Of a DNA stretch of 24,194 bases, positions 14,005 to 21,800 are shown piece after piece (positions within the stretch are counted from its first letter, which is position 1; the number at the start of each line of letters is the position of its first letter). The notes under the pieces are model-generated. The model was not told where the DNA came from. It made no database searches and was given only the letters and a program-made list of their open reading frames with translations. The position numbers were made by a program, and so were the translations under genes. The DNA is taken from contig CAZZCP010000035.1 in the NCBI GenBank assembly GCA_964653235.1, forward strand, positions 1 to 24,194, written 5' to 3'. This DNA is from CAZZCP01 sp964653235 (GTDB taxonomy: Bacteria > Bdellovibrionota > Bdellovibrionia > Bdellovibrionales > UBA840).

Positions 14005-15907
14005 GAACAACTTTACCAGAAACTTTAAGTGTACTGGTTTCCGATTGCTCTAACGGAAAGGGACTATACTCAGGTACAATACTCTGTAAAAAATCACGCA
14101 ATTCCCAGTAGTCAAAACTATCTAAATTATCGAAAAGCTCACTGAGCTGACTTATAAAATGAGATTGATTTTTTCTCACTTTGGCAATTCGCAGTTGAGG
14201 ATGTTGTGTTGGCAAAGTGGTCTCGTTATCCATCAAGAGTTCTTCATATAGCTTCTCTCCCGGTCGAAGACCAATATATTCAATTTCTATATCTTCATTT
14301 ATCTTTAACCCTGAAAGAGTAATCATATTTTTTGCTAGATCAGCAATTTTAATCGCTTTTCCCATATCCAAGACAAAAAGTTCATCACCTTTACCGATAG
14401 CTCCTGCTTGCAATACCAGTTGAGAGGCTTCACTAATAGACATAAAATATCTTTCAATATCTGGGTGAGTTACTGTAAGTGGACCTCCATTGTTAATTTG
14501 TTCTTTAAACAATGGAATCACACTACCACTACTACCTAACACATTTCCAAAACGAACAGTCAGAAACTTAGTAGACTCCGTTTTTGATTGAAGATCTTGA
14601 CAGACCATTTCAGCAACTCGCTTCGTTGCACCCATAACATTAGTTGGATTCACTGCTTTATCTGTTGAGACCAATACAAAACGTTTCACTCCATATTCAA
14701 CTGCCTTTTCACCGAATAGCTTTGTTCCAAAAATATTTGTCTTTATAGCTGCAGTTGGATTGATTTCCATCATCGGTACATGTTTGTAGGCTGCTGCATG
14801 AAAAACAATTTCAGGCTTGAAGTTGCGAAATACTTGATTCACATCATCTAAGTTACGTATATCTCCTACTACACAATGATATTTAAGCTCTGGAAAAGAT
14901 TTTTTTAATTTCTTTTCAAGATCGTAAAGAAACAACTCAGTAATTTCAAACAGTACTATTTCTTTAGGCCGAAATTTAGCTACTTGATTGCAAATTTCAG
15001 AACCAATGGAACCACCAGCTCCAGAAATCAGAACCTTAGAGCCTTCAATCATTTCATTGATTGACCACGTATCTAATTTGATTTGCTTCCGACCCAAAAG
15101 GTCTTCAGGAAGCACATCTCTTAATTGAGATAACTCCACTCGCCCATTCAAAATTTCTTCAATCCGAGGCAAAGTTTTGAATTTCAAATTAGAATCACGA
15201 CAAGCACTAATAATCCTTTCAATCTGTTCACCTGATGCAGATGGAATTGCAATAAAAATTTGATTCGCTTTCGTTTTCTCAACGATTCGTGGAATATCTT
15301 CAACTCCACCCATTACGGGTATACCATGGAGAAGTTTGTTTCGAATTCCAATATCATCATCAATCATCGCAACAACTTTCATGTTTAAACTAGGAGCTTT
15401 GCGGATTTCACGAATCAATTGATCCCCACCAGAGCCAGCTCCAACAACTATAACTTTTTCAAGCAATTCAGATGTGTTGAACAATGTCGCATGATCGCGC
15501 AAAATACGGTAAAGTAATCTCCAACCGCCTAATCCAATAACTAGTAGTATCCAGTCAATTATAAAAATGGACCTTGGAGTTACAACGAGTCGATTGTAAA
15601 AGAACACAGCGAGAAAAAATAGAACCACTCCAAATGTAGCTCCTTTAATAACCCGAACTAGATCAGGAGTACTCGCATATCTCCAGATACCACGATACAT
15701 ATCAAAAAAGTAAAAGCTCATTGGCTGAACTAAAGCGATCAGAATACTTTGCTCTAAAATCTTGTGACTATAAAAAATATCTGGAAATGCTTGCCCATAG
15801 CGAAGAAAATAAGCTGCTGGGAAAGCAAACAGAGCTACTAAAAAGTCTAGGTTAAAGGCAACCATTGTCTTTTGCCAAGGCTTTAATTTCGCTAACAAAT
15901 AATCCAT
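13994..15907 (-). CDS. WbpM/CapD/PglF-type membrane UDP-GlcNAc 4,6-dehydratase
   Basis: About 637 residues, the length of the long membrane-bound class. The N-terminus holds about four transmembrane helices (residues about 15-125). A first Rossmann segment has VIVVGAGSGGDQLIREI, and the SDR catalytic domain starts at VLISGAGGSIGSEICNQ (about 285). The active site reads VSTDKAVNPTNVMGATKR, with Met in place of the usual SDR Tyr, as is characteristic of WbpM/PglF rather than the soluble PseB class. The C-terminus has YIGLRPGEKLYEELL. The reaction is UDP-GlcNAc to UDP-4-keto-6-deoxy-GlcNAc, a precursor of QuiNAc, FucNAc, bacillosamine and legionaminic-type sugars. I chose the ATG at 15907; a GTG at 15916 is possible but lies only three bases from AAGG. 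The gene is read in the same direction as the ribosomal series, with no visible terminator between. Confidence 0.9.
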   Translation of the reverse strand: MDYLLAKLKPWQKTMVAFNLDFLVALFAFPAAYFLRYGQAFPDIFYSHKILEQSILIALVQPMSFYFFDMYRGIWRYASTPDLVRVIKGATFGVVLFFLAVFFYNRLVVTPRSIFIIDWILLVIGLGGWRLLYRILRDHATLFNTSELLEKVIVVGAGSGGDQLIREIRKAPSLNMKVVAMIDDDIGIRNKLLHGIPVMGGVEDIPRIVEKTKANQIFIAIPSASGEQIERIISACRDSNLKFKTLPRIEEILNGRVELSQLRDVLPEDLLGRKQIKLDTWSINEMIEGSKVLISGAGGSIGSEICNQVAKFRPKEIVLFEITELFLYDLEKKLKKSFPELKYHCVVGDIRNLDDVNQVFRNFKPEIVFHAAAYKHVPMMEINPTAAIKTNIFGTKLFGEKAVEYGVKRFVLVSTDKAVNPTNVMGATKRVAEMVCQDLQSKTESTKFLTVRFGNVLGSSGSVIPLFKEQINNGGPLTVTHPDIERYFMSISEASQLVLQAGAIGKGDELFVLDMGKAIKIADLAKNMITLSGLKINEDIEIEYIGLRPGEKLYEELLMDNETTLPTQHPQLRIAKVRKNQSHFISQLSELFDNLDSFDYWELRDFLQSIVPEYSPFPLEQSETSTLKVSGKVVPIH

Positions 15908-15954
15908 ATTAAACACATACCTTATTCAAGAGCTGAAAACAAAATTTTATTGGA

Positions 15955-16515
15955 CTAGATTCCATTACCATCTAAAAGCTGCTCAAAATAAGAAATCACT
16001 CTCTCCGAGTCCCATTCCTCGCTCGAGGGTACCTTACGAATGAGTTTGTAGGAAGAGTCTAAAATGTAGGTCTCAGGTAATTTTTCTGTCCCTAGCAGTT
16101 GAGCTACTTCGTATTTTGGGTCCCAAAAATGATGCATATTGCTGCCGCCAAAGCCATAGATCTCTAAAAACTCATTCACCTCTTTTTTATTCTCATCCAT
16201 TGCGATGGCTAAGATTTTGAGTTTTCCATCCATTTTCTCCACCAGACGTATCATAGAGGGGTATTCCTTTACACAAGGTCCACACCAAGAGGCCCACAGA
16301 TTTACCAAGATGAGAGGAGCTTTAAAGTCGCTCAAATTCTCTTTTTTTCCCTCTAAATTTAGAACTTGAAAATCGGGAACACCCTGTTTTTCAAACAGCT
16401 CAAGATTCCCATAAGGAGAGACATCTCTTTTTTCGTTGAGGTGGAAATGATGGATGTAAAAAAAAATTGCTCCAGCAAGGGCTAGAGCAAAACCTATAAG
16501 TCCAAAAAACTTCAT
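15955..16515 (-). CDS. TlpA/ResA-like membrane-anchored thioredoxin
   Basis: 186 residues. An N-terminal hydrophobic segment (about 4-22) acts as an anchor or uncleaved signal. A thioredoxin fold follows, with the active site NLWASWCGPCVKEYPSM (72-88; Cys78 and Cys81) and the downstream TEKLPETYILD that supplies the cis-proline. Such proteins carry out thiol-disulfide exchange in the periplasm, for example reducing apocytochrome c; the actual partner is not evident. The ATG lies 6 bases after the rplQ stop with no clear ribosome binding site, suggesting reinitiation after rplQ translation. The ORF ends 47 bases before the dehydratase start, with no clear terminator hairpin between. Confidence 0.87.
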   Translation of the reverse strand: MKFFGLIGFALALAGAIFFYIHHFHLNEKRDVSPYGNLELFEKQGVPDFQVLNLEGKKENLSDFKAPLILVNLWASWCGPCVKEYPSMIRLVEKMDGKLKILAIAMDENKKEVNEFLEIYGFGGSNMHHFWDPKYEVAQLLGTEKLPETYILDSSYKLIRKVPSSEEWDSERVISYFEQLLDGNGI

Positions 16516-16521
16516 CTAAAA

Positions 16522-17100
16522 CTACTTGCTGGACTTTTTCTTAGCAGTTTTCTTTTTCGCTGCTGTTTTTTTCTTGGCCGTCTTTTTCTTAGCTGATTTC
16601 TTTTTTGCAGTCTTCTTAGCTGCCTTAGCCGCTTTCTTTTTTGCGGCTTTTTTCTTGGCTACTGTCTTTTTCACTTCTTTGGTTTCTTCTTTAGTCGATT
16701 TTACAGCTGTTTCAGTCTCTTCATTCGATGAGTTCTCTGGCAGTTTGTAGTCTACAAACTCAATGAATGCCATCTCGGCACCATCTCCAGGTCTGGGATC
16801 CAGCTTTAAAATGCGAGTGTAGCCACCAGGAGTGTCTTTAAAACGAACAGAAAGTTCCTTTACGATCTTTTGTACCACTTTTTTATTGGGATATCGAGAG
16901 AGAAGAAGTCTTTGAGCGTGCACACTTTGTTTTTTGCCAACTGTAATCGCTCTTTCAACATGACGACGAAGCTCTTTGGCTTTTGGCACTGTTGTACGAA
17001 TTCTCTCATGCTCCACTAAGGAAGAGACAAGATTGCGAATTAAGGATTTTCTATGTCCTGAATCTCTTCCAAAATAGTTCGTTCTTCTTTGGTGTCTCAT
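16522..17100 (-). CDS. rplQ: 50S ribosomal protein L17 with a Lys/Ala-rich C-terminal extension
   Basis: 192 residues. Residues 1 to about 118 are a standard L17 (GHRKSLIRNLVSSLVEHERI, TTVPKAKELRRHVE, GGYTRILKLDPRPGDGAEMA, FIEFVDYK). Residues about 130-192 form a low-complexity tail of repeated KKxAKKK/KKTA units ending in KKKSSK, absent from the ~120-130-residue L17 of most bacteria. The tail resembles histone-H1-like or AlgP-like basic tails and probably binds rRNA or nucleic acid nonspecifically. The gene follows rpoA by 19 bases, with GGAG upstream of its ATG, as in the canonical alpha operon. Confidence 0.97.
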   Translation of the reverse strand: MRHQRRTNYFGRDSGHRKSLIRNLVSSLVEHERIRTTVPKAKELRRHVERAITVGKKQSVHAQRLLLSRYPNKKVVQKIVKELSVRFKDTPGGYTRILKLDPRPGDGAEMAFIEFVDYKLPENSSNEETETAVKSTKEETKEVKKTVAKKKAAKKKAAKAAKKTAKKKSAKKKTAKKKTAAKKKTAKKKSSK

Positions 17101-17119
17101 CTTTTATAGCTCCAAATAA

Positions 17120-18193
17120 TTATTGAGGATTTTCTGTGCCCTGAGAGGGATCAACAGCAGCAGGGGCCATCGTCGCCATCTCTCTCTTCATAGCTTCTGG
17201 GTCCCAATCCTTTGGTGGCCAACCATCGATTTTCATTCCAAGACCAAGTCCCATCTCAGACAAAAGCTCTTTGATTTCATTCAAAGATTTTCTACCAAAA
17301 TTTTTAGTCTTCAACATTTCAGCCTCAGTTCGAGTTACAAGCTCACCTATAAATCGAATGTTGGCATTTTTTAAACAATTTGCACTTCTGACAGAAAGCT
17401 CCAAATCATCAACAGACTTAAACAGATGGTCATTAAATTGTGGCTTTTCTTCTTTTTCAACTTCAGGCTTTTTATCAATGCTCTCATCAAAGTTGATAAA
17501 AATTTGCAATTGTTCTTTCAAAATTTTTGAACCCAAAGCAATCGCTTCATCTGGTTTCACCGAACCATCTGTCCAAACTTCTAAATCAAGAGCATCATAA
17601 TCGGTTTTTTGTCCAACACGAGAAGCAGTAACTTGGTAATTCACCTTGCGGATAGGACTGTAAAGTGAATCGATCGCAATGAAGTCAGCAGGAATCTCTT
17701 CGTCTTGCTCTTCCGCAGGTAAATAACCTCGTCCATACTGTACGAGTAACTCTACCTGAAAATTTGCATTGTTTCCAAGAGTCGCGATGTGTTGGTCTTT
17801 ATTGAGAACCTCGATACCTTCAGTCACTTCAATATCTGCAGCTGTAACCGTACCCGGGCCACTCTTACTGATACGAAGGGTTTTTGTCGAAGTACTATAT
17901 TGCTTAAACCGAACTTCTTTTAAGTTTAAAATAATGTCTGTTACGTCTTCTAAAACATCAGTAATCGTGCTAAACTCATGAAGTACACCTTCAAAGCGGA
18001 CAGCTGCCACAGCAGAACCCATCATTGAATTCAAAAGAACTCTCCTTAAAGAGTTTCCGAGAGTAACACCATATCCTTTTTCTAAAGGTCTTACAGAAAA
18101 CTTTCCATAACGATCTGTGAGTGTGTCCTTATCAACATCATAAGAACGTGGCTGAATGAGATCTCTCCAAAATTTATAGTAGTGCTCTTGCAT
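17120..18193 (-). CDS. rpoA: RNA polymerase alpha subunit
   Basis: 357 residues. The N-terminal dimerisation domain (about 1-240) includes GKFSVRPLEKGYGVTLGNSLRRVLL and EFSTITDVLEDVTDIILNLK. The C-terminal DNA- and activator-contacting domain (about 260-325) includes ELSVRSANCLKNANI, LLKTKNFGRKSLNEI-like spacing and GLGLGMKIDGWP. The tail beyond residue 325 (PKDWDPEAMKREMATMAP and on) is rich in Pro, Ala and acidic residues and makes the protein about 25 residues longer than E. coli RpoA (329). AGGAG precedes the ATG by six bases. It follows rpsK directly, with only 33 bases between, so rpsD is missing from its usual position. Confidence 0.98.
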   Translation of the reverse strand: MQEHYYKFWRDLIQPRSYDVDKDTLTDRYGKFSVRPLEKGYGVTLGNSLRRVLLNSMMGSAVAAVRFEGVLHEFSTITDVLEDVTDIILNLKEVRFKQYSTSTKTLRISKSGPGTVTAADIEVTEGIEVLNKDQHIATLGNNANFQVELLVQYGRGYLPAEEQDEEIPADFIAIDSLYSPIRKVNYQVTASRVGQKTDYDALDLEVWTDGSVKPDEAIALGSKILKEQLQIFINFDESIDKKPEVEKEEKPQFNDHLFKSVDDLELSVRSANCLKNANIRFIGELVTRTEAEMLKTKNFGRKSLNEIKELLSEMGLGLGMKIDGWPPKDWDPEAMKREMATMAPAAVDPSQGTENPQ

Positions 18194-18226
18194 TATGGGC
18201 TCCTTGCAAATACTCGTGAAATAAAA

Positions 18227-18613
18227 TTAGACTCTTCTACGCTTAGGTGGTCTGCAACCATTGTGCGGTACAGGGGTAACATCTCTCATCGAGAGAACAC
18301 GCAAACCGGCATTGGCTACAGCTCGAACCGAAGGTTCACGGCCGGCACCTGGCCCCTTCAAATATACATTGACACTTTTCATGCCGTGCTCTTGGGCTTT
18401 TTTGGCAGCATCTTCTGCAGCCATTTGAGCAGCAAATGGTGTACCTTTTCGACTCCCTTTAAATCCAAGGTGCCCGGCACTAGACCAGGCAACAGCTCCA
18501 CCTTCCATATCTGTTACGGTTACAATAGTGTTACCAAAACCAGATTGGATATAAAGATTGCCGCTCGGAATATTCTTTTTTACTTTTTTCTTTGTAGTCT
18601 TCTTTCCAGCCAT
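18227..18613 (-). CDS. rpsK: 30S ribosomal protein S11
   Basis: 128 residues, normal length. Family blocks are NTIVTVTDMEGGAVAWSSAG, GFKGSRKGTPFAAQMAAEDA, VNVYLKGPGAGREPSVRA and the basic C-terminus HNGCRPPKRRRV. S11 lies in the 30S platform near the mRNA exit. The first 16 residues are a lysine-rich extension. It lies 13 bases downstream of rpsM. Confidence 0.98.
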   Translation of the reverse strand: MAGKKTTKKKVKKNIPSGNLYIQSGFGNTIVTVTDMEGGAVAWSSAGHLGFKGSRKGTPFAAQMAAEDAAKKAQEHGMKSVNVYLKGPGAGREPSVRAVANAGLRVLSMRDVTPVPHNGCRPPKRRRV

Positions 18614-18626
18614 TTCGCCTACCTAA

Positions 18627-18995
18627 CTATTTTTTCTTGTTCGCTACGGTCTTCTTAGGACCTTTACGGGTTCTTGAGTTATTCCGAGTATTTTGACCAC
18701 GAGCCGGAAGACCTTTTCTATGGCGAAGTCCACGGTAACAGCCCAGGTCCATCAAACGCTTAATATTCATACTGGTATCACGTCTTAAATCACCTTCTAC
18801 GGTGTATTCGGACTCAAGCAATTTACGAAGCTCAGATACATGGGCCTCAGTGATCACATCACTTTTCATGCCTCTTTCAATACCTATTTTGTCACAAATA
18901 TCTTGTGCTGATTTTCTACCAATACCATAAATATAGGTAAGGGCGATTTCCATTTTCTTGTTTTTGGGTAAATCTACACCTGCTATACGTGCCAT
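18627..18995 (-). CDS. rpsM: 30S ribosomal protein S13
   Basis: 122 residues, normal length. It begins MARIAGVDLPKNKKMEIALT, has the helix-two-turn-helix YGIGRKSA, and ends in the basic C-terminal tail with RHRKGLPARGQNTRNNSRTR typical of S13 in the 30S head. Its ribosome binding site AAGGA overlaps the last codons and stop of rpmJ, which ends 2 bases upstream, so the two are translationally coupled. Confidence 0.98.
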   Translation of the reverse strand: MARIAGVDLPKNKKMEIALTYIYGIGRKSAQDICDKIGIERGMKSDVITEAHVSELRKLLESEYTVEGDLRRDTSMNIKRLMDLGCYRGLRHRKGLPARGQNTRNNSRTRKGPKKTVANKKK

Positions 18996-18997
18996 AA

Positions 18998-19111
18998 CTA
19001 TCCTTGACGTTGTTTGTGTTTAGGGTTTTCGCAAATCACCCGCACAACACCATTTCTTTTAATCACTTTACACTTGTTACAAATTGCTTTGACGGAAGCT
19101 CGTACTTTCAT
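18998..19111 (-). CDS. rpmJ: 50S ribosomal protein L36 (zinc-binding form)
   Basis: A 37-residue ORF: MKVRASVKAICNKCKVIKRN followed by GVVRVICENPKHKQRQG. Cys11, Cys14, Cys27 and His32 form the zinc site of the C+ type L36. The ATG at 19109-19111 follows GAAGAAGG. It sits between adk and rpsM, where map and infA are often found in other bacteria; neither is here. The 103 bases between adk and rpmJ hold only a short GCTGG-ACAC-CCAGC hairpin (near 19188-19201) with no T run. Confidence 0.95.
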   Translation of the reverse strand: MKVRASVKAICNKCKVIKRNGVVRVICENPKHKQRQG

Positions 19112-19214
19112 TTTATACCTTCTTCAATAAATTCCAGTATTTAAACAATATTACCCTCAATAGATCGGAGAAAATATCACTATCAATGCTGGGTGTCCAG
19201 CTCTGAATTGACTT

Positions 19215-19853
19215 TTACGAATAAATCGCCTTCTTTACTCGTTCAAAAATCTCTTCTTTTGAGCCATCTGCATCCACCTCTTTAAAGATTCCATTCTCTT
19301 TATAGTACTCAACAAGTGGACGCGTATTTTCTTCATAAACTTCTAAGCGAGTGGAGATATTCTCTAACTTGTCATCCTCACGTTGATAGGTTTCTCCACC
19401 ACATTTGTCACATACACCTTCTTTTTCAGTTGGACTGTAAGTCATGTGGTAAACAGCACCACAATTTTTACAAATTCTTCTACCAGTCAATCTACTGATC
19501 AAAAGATCGTGATCCACTTGAAAAAAAACAGCTTTATCTAATTTTTTATTGTTTTTCTCAAGCATTTCTTGAAGAGAGTCTGCCTGAGCTAAGTTTCTGG
19601 GAAAGCCATCGAGAATGACATCTCTATCTTCGACTTCTTTCAATTTTTCTTCAACCAATCCAACAGTTACTGAGTCAGGTACCAATTGACCACTATCAAC
19701 ATACTCTTTTGCCTTCAGGCCAAGTGCTGTAGCCTGCTTCATTGCGCTGCGAAACAAATCTCCTGTAGAAATATGAAGCATATTCTCTTTTTCAACCAAG
19801 AGTTCAGATTGAGTCCCTTTTCCAGCACCAGGAGGGCCAAACAGAAGCAGCAT
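19215..19853 (-). CDS. adk: Adenylate kinase with zinc-type LID
   Basis: 212 residues from the ATG at 19853 (TTG one codon upstream is also in frame). The P-loop FGPPGAGKGTQ (6-16), the TGDLFR AMP-binding segment and DGFPRN are intact. The LID carries four cysteines, CKNCGAVYH then CDKCGGETY, the zinc-binding pattern known from Gram-positive and many other bacteria, unlike the zinc-free E. coli enzyme. It catalyses ATP + AMP to 2 ADP in the cytosol. The start shares one base with the secY stop (TGATG), and GGAGG lies in the secY coding end ten bases upstream. Confidence 0.97.
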   Translation of the reverse strand: MLLLFGPPGAGKGTQSELLVEKENMLHISTGDLFRSAMKQATALGLKAKEYVDSGQLVPDSVTVGLVEEKLKEVEDRDVILDGFPRNLAQADSLQEMLEKNNKKLDKAVFFQVDHDLLISRLTGRRICKNCGAVYHMTYSPTEKEGVCDKCGGETYQREDDKLENISTRLEVYEENTRPLVEYYKENGIFKEVDADGSKEEIFERVKKAIYS

Positions 19854-21187
19854 CAATATCTCACCCTCCGCGTACGAACCTTCTTATTGCCTCTCATTAG
19901 AGCATTGTAGCGTTGGTTGAGTTGATGGGTTTGAATTTGCGTGGCTGTTTCAATACTAGTTCCGACCATAATGAGTATACTCGTACCTTCATAGAGGAAG
20001 TTAACACTTAAATAATTATTTAATAGCCCTGGAACCACACAAATAATGCATAAATAGATAGCTCCTGTGACTGTAATTCTGTTTGCTACTTTACCAATAT
20101 AGTCAGCCGTACTCTTACCAGCACGAATGCCAGGAATAAACTTGCCTTGTTTTTTTAAATTTTCTGCCGTTTCAGCCGGATTAAATCCAATATTTTGAAC
20201 CCAGAAAAAGCAGAAGAAAACAATCAAACTTACATAAAAAACATTAAACAAGGTGCTCGTTGGCGACAAAAAGTCACCTAAACCCGATAAAATCGGGATA
20301 TCAAGTTGTGTCGATATGAAACTTGGAAAAACCAACAAACTGTTCGCAAAAATTGGAGGCATAACGTTGGATATATTTACTTTTATGGGCAAAAAGTTTT
20401 GCGGCCCCAGCTGCACTTGCGTGTTTGGATTCATCGCTTTTTGCGAAGCATGAATCGGGATTCTTCTTTGTGCAGCCTCAACAAACACAACATAAGCAAT
20501 AGAAATCAAGGTCAGAGCAAGAATAAACAAAGCTTTTAAGCCATTTACCTCACCATTGGAAATCAAGGTAAAAAGCTGAGTAATTTTACTTGGCAACAGA
20601 GCAACAATACCAGCCGTAATGATAAGACTAGAACCATTACCAATACCTCTTTCAGTGATTTGTTCAGCAAGCCACATTACAAAACAGGTACCTGCAGTCA
20701 AAGTGAAGACATTGATCACTTCAAAAGGGACTAGACCAATGGTTCCATCTAAAATGAGAGGTGCCCCGCTGGGAGATTGTTCGTTACTCAAAAATGTATT
20801 GATTCCAAAGGCTTGAAAAAAGGCCAAGCCCGCAGCTGTGTAGCGAGTGTATTGGTTGATCTTTTTTCTACCAGGTTCACCCTCTTTTTTGAGAGCTTCT
20901 AATTGTGGTACAACAGGAGTTAAAAGAAGGAAAATAATAGATGCCGAAATATAGGGCATGATACCAAGTGCAAAGATTGAATATCTCTCTAATGCACCAC
21001 CGGAAAAAATATTAAAAACACCAAAGAAACCATCTTGTTGGGAGCGAAAATACTCTAATACAGCTGAGCCATCAACGCCTGGAGTTGGAATATGCACACC
21101 TAAGCGAAAAATCGCAATGAGTGCTATTGTTAAAAAAATCCTTTTTCTTAGTTCTTCATTCTTTGCAAAGCTTTCAATGGCTGACAC
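19853..21187 (-). CDS. secY: Preprotein translocase subunit SecY
   Basis: 444 residues with ten transmembrane helices, normal size. Recognisable parts are RIFLTIALIAIFRLGVHIP, YSIFALGIMPYISASII, the cytosolic loop KKEGEPGRKKINQYTRYTAAG, EQITERGIGNGSSLIITAGI (TM5 region), and the C-terminal TSIETATQIQTHQLNQRY. It forms the channel of the Sec machinery with SecE and SecG. The start is GTG at 21187, overlapping the rplO stop by one base (TAGTG), so translation is coupled. Confidence 0.98.
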   Translation of the reverse strand: MSAIESFAKNEELRKRIFLTIALIAIFRLGVHIPTPGVDGSAVLEYFRSQQDGFFGVFNIFSGGALERYSIFALGIMPYISASIIFLLLTPVVPQLEALKKEGEPGRKKINQYTRYTAAGLAFFQAFGINTFLSNEQSPSGAPLILDGTIGLVPFEVINVFTLTAGTCFVMWLAEQITERGIGNGSSLIITAGIVALLPSKITQLFTLISNGEVNGLKALFILALTLISIAYVVFVEAAQRRIPIHASQKAMNPNTQVQLGPQNFLPIKVNISNVMPPIFANSLLVFPSFISTQLDIPILSGLGDFLSPTSTLFNVFYVSLIVFFCFFWVQNIGFNPAETAENLKKQGKFIPGIRAGKSTADYIGKVANRITVTGAIYLCIICVVPGLLNNYLSVNFLYEGTSILIMVGTSIETATQIQTHQLNQRYNALMRGNKKVRTRRVRY

Positions 21188-21612
21188 TATTCGACGACCT
21201 CTACAGTTCCACCAGCAGCTTCAATAGCCGCTTTCGCTTTTTCACTTAATTTATGAGCTTTCACTGTGACTGCTTTGTTTAACTCACCATCTGCAAGAAT
21301 CTTTAATTTCTCTTTCGAATTTTTAGCAATGAAATCCTCAGGCGAAACGCTGTCAAAATTGTTTAAATCTTTGAGGTTCAAAATTTTAAATTTTTGCTTG
21401 TTGGTATTTTTAAAACCAAACTTTGGAATTCTTCGCGCCAATGGCATTTGTCCACCTTCGAAACCACGAAGAACTTTACCTCCAGTTCTTGCTTTTTGGC
21501 CCTTGTGACCTTTTGCAGCCGTTTTACCATGACCACTTCCATGGCCTCGTCCCACTCTTTTTCTCTCGTGGGTCGATCCTTTTTTCACTTCCAATTCAGA
21601 TAATAAACTCAT
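21187..21612 (-). CDS. rplO: 50S ribosomal protein L15
   Basis: 141 residues. The glycine/basic N-terminal arm RVGRGHGSGHGKTAAKGHKG and GFEGGQMPLARRIPKFGFKN are diagnostic. The C-terminus has the usual AxxKAKAAIEAAGGTVEVVE domain. It begins one base after rpmD ends and overlaps secY by one base. Confidence 0.98.
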   Translation of the reverse strand: MSLLSELEVKKGSTHERKRVGRGHGSGHGKTAAKGHKGQKARTGGKVLRGFEGGQMPLARRIPKFGFKNTNKQKFKILNLKDLNNFDSVSPEDFIAKNSKEKLKILADGELNKAVTVKAHKLSEKAKAAIEAAGGTVEVVE

Positions 21613-21613
21613 C

Positions 21614-21799
21614 TTATTGCTCCACTTTCACATCGAGTAGATGTTGAATTTTGAATATCTGGCCGCGATTGGCAGGAGTGTCGTTGATCACTCTCTCGTG
21701 ACCAATTTTTCTCAATCCAAGGCAACGAACTGTTTCTTTTTGTGAAACTGTACAGCCAATAGTGCTTTTTTTCAATTTTACTCGAAATGACTTCGCCAT
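21614..21799 (-). CDS. rpmD: 50S ribosomal protein L30
   Basis: 61 residues, normal for the bacterial short form: FRVKLKKSTIGCTVSQKETV, then LGLRKIGHERVINDTPANRG and the terminal KIQHLLDVKVE. It lies between rpsE and rplO with one-base gaps on each side. Confidence 0.97.
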   Translation of the reverse strand: MAKSFRVKLKKSTIGCTVSQKETVRCLGLRKIGHERVINDTPANRGQIFKIQHLLDVKVEQ

Positions 21800-21800
21800 T

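Noticed and set aside
16526..16750. A Phe/Ala-rich open frame on the opposite strand
   Set aside because: It is the antisense shadow of the Lys/Ala repeat tail of L17.
19188..19201. GCTGG-ACAC-CCAGC hairpin after adk, considered as a terminator
   Set aside because: Five-base stem with no following T run in the direction of transcription.
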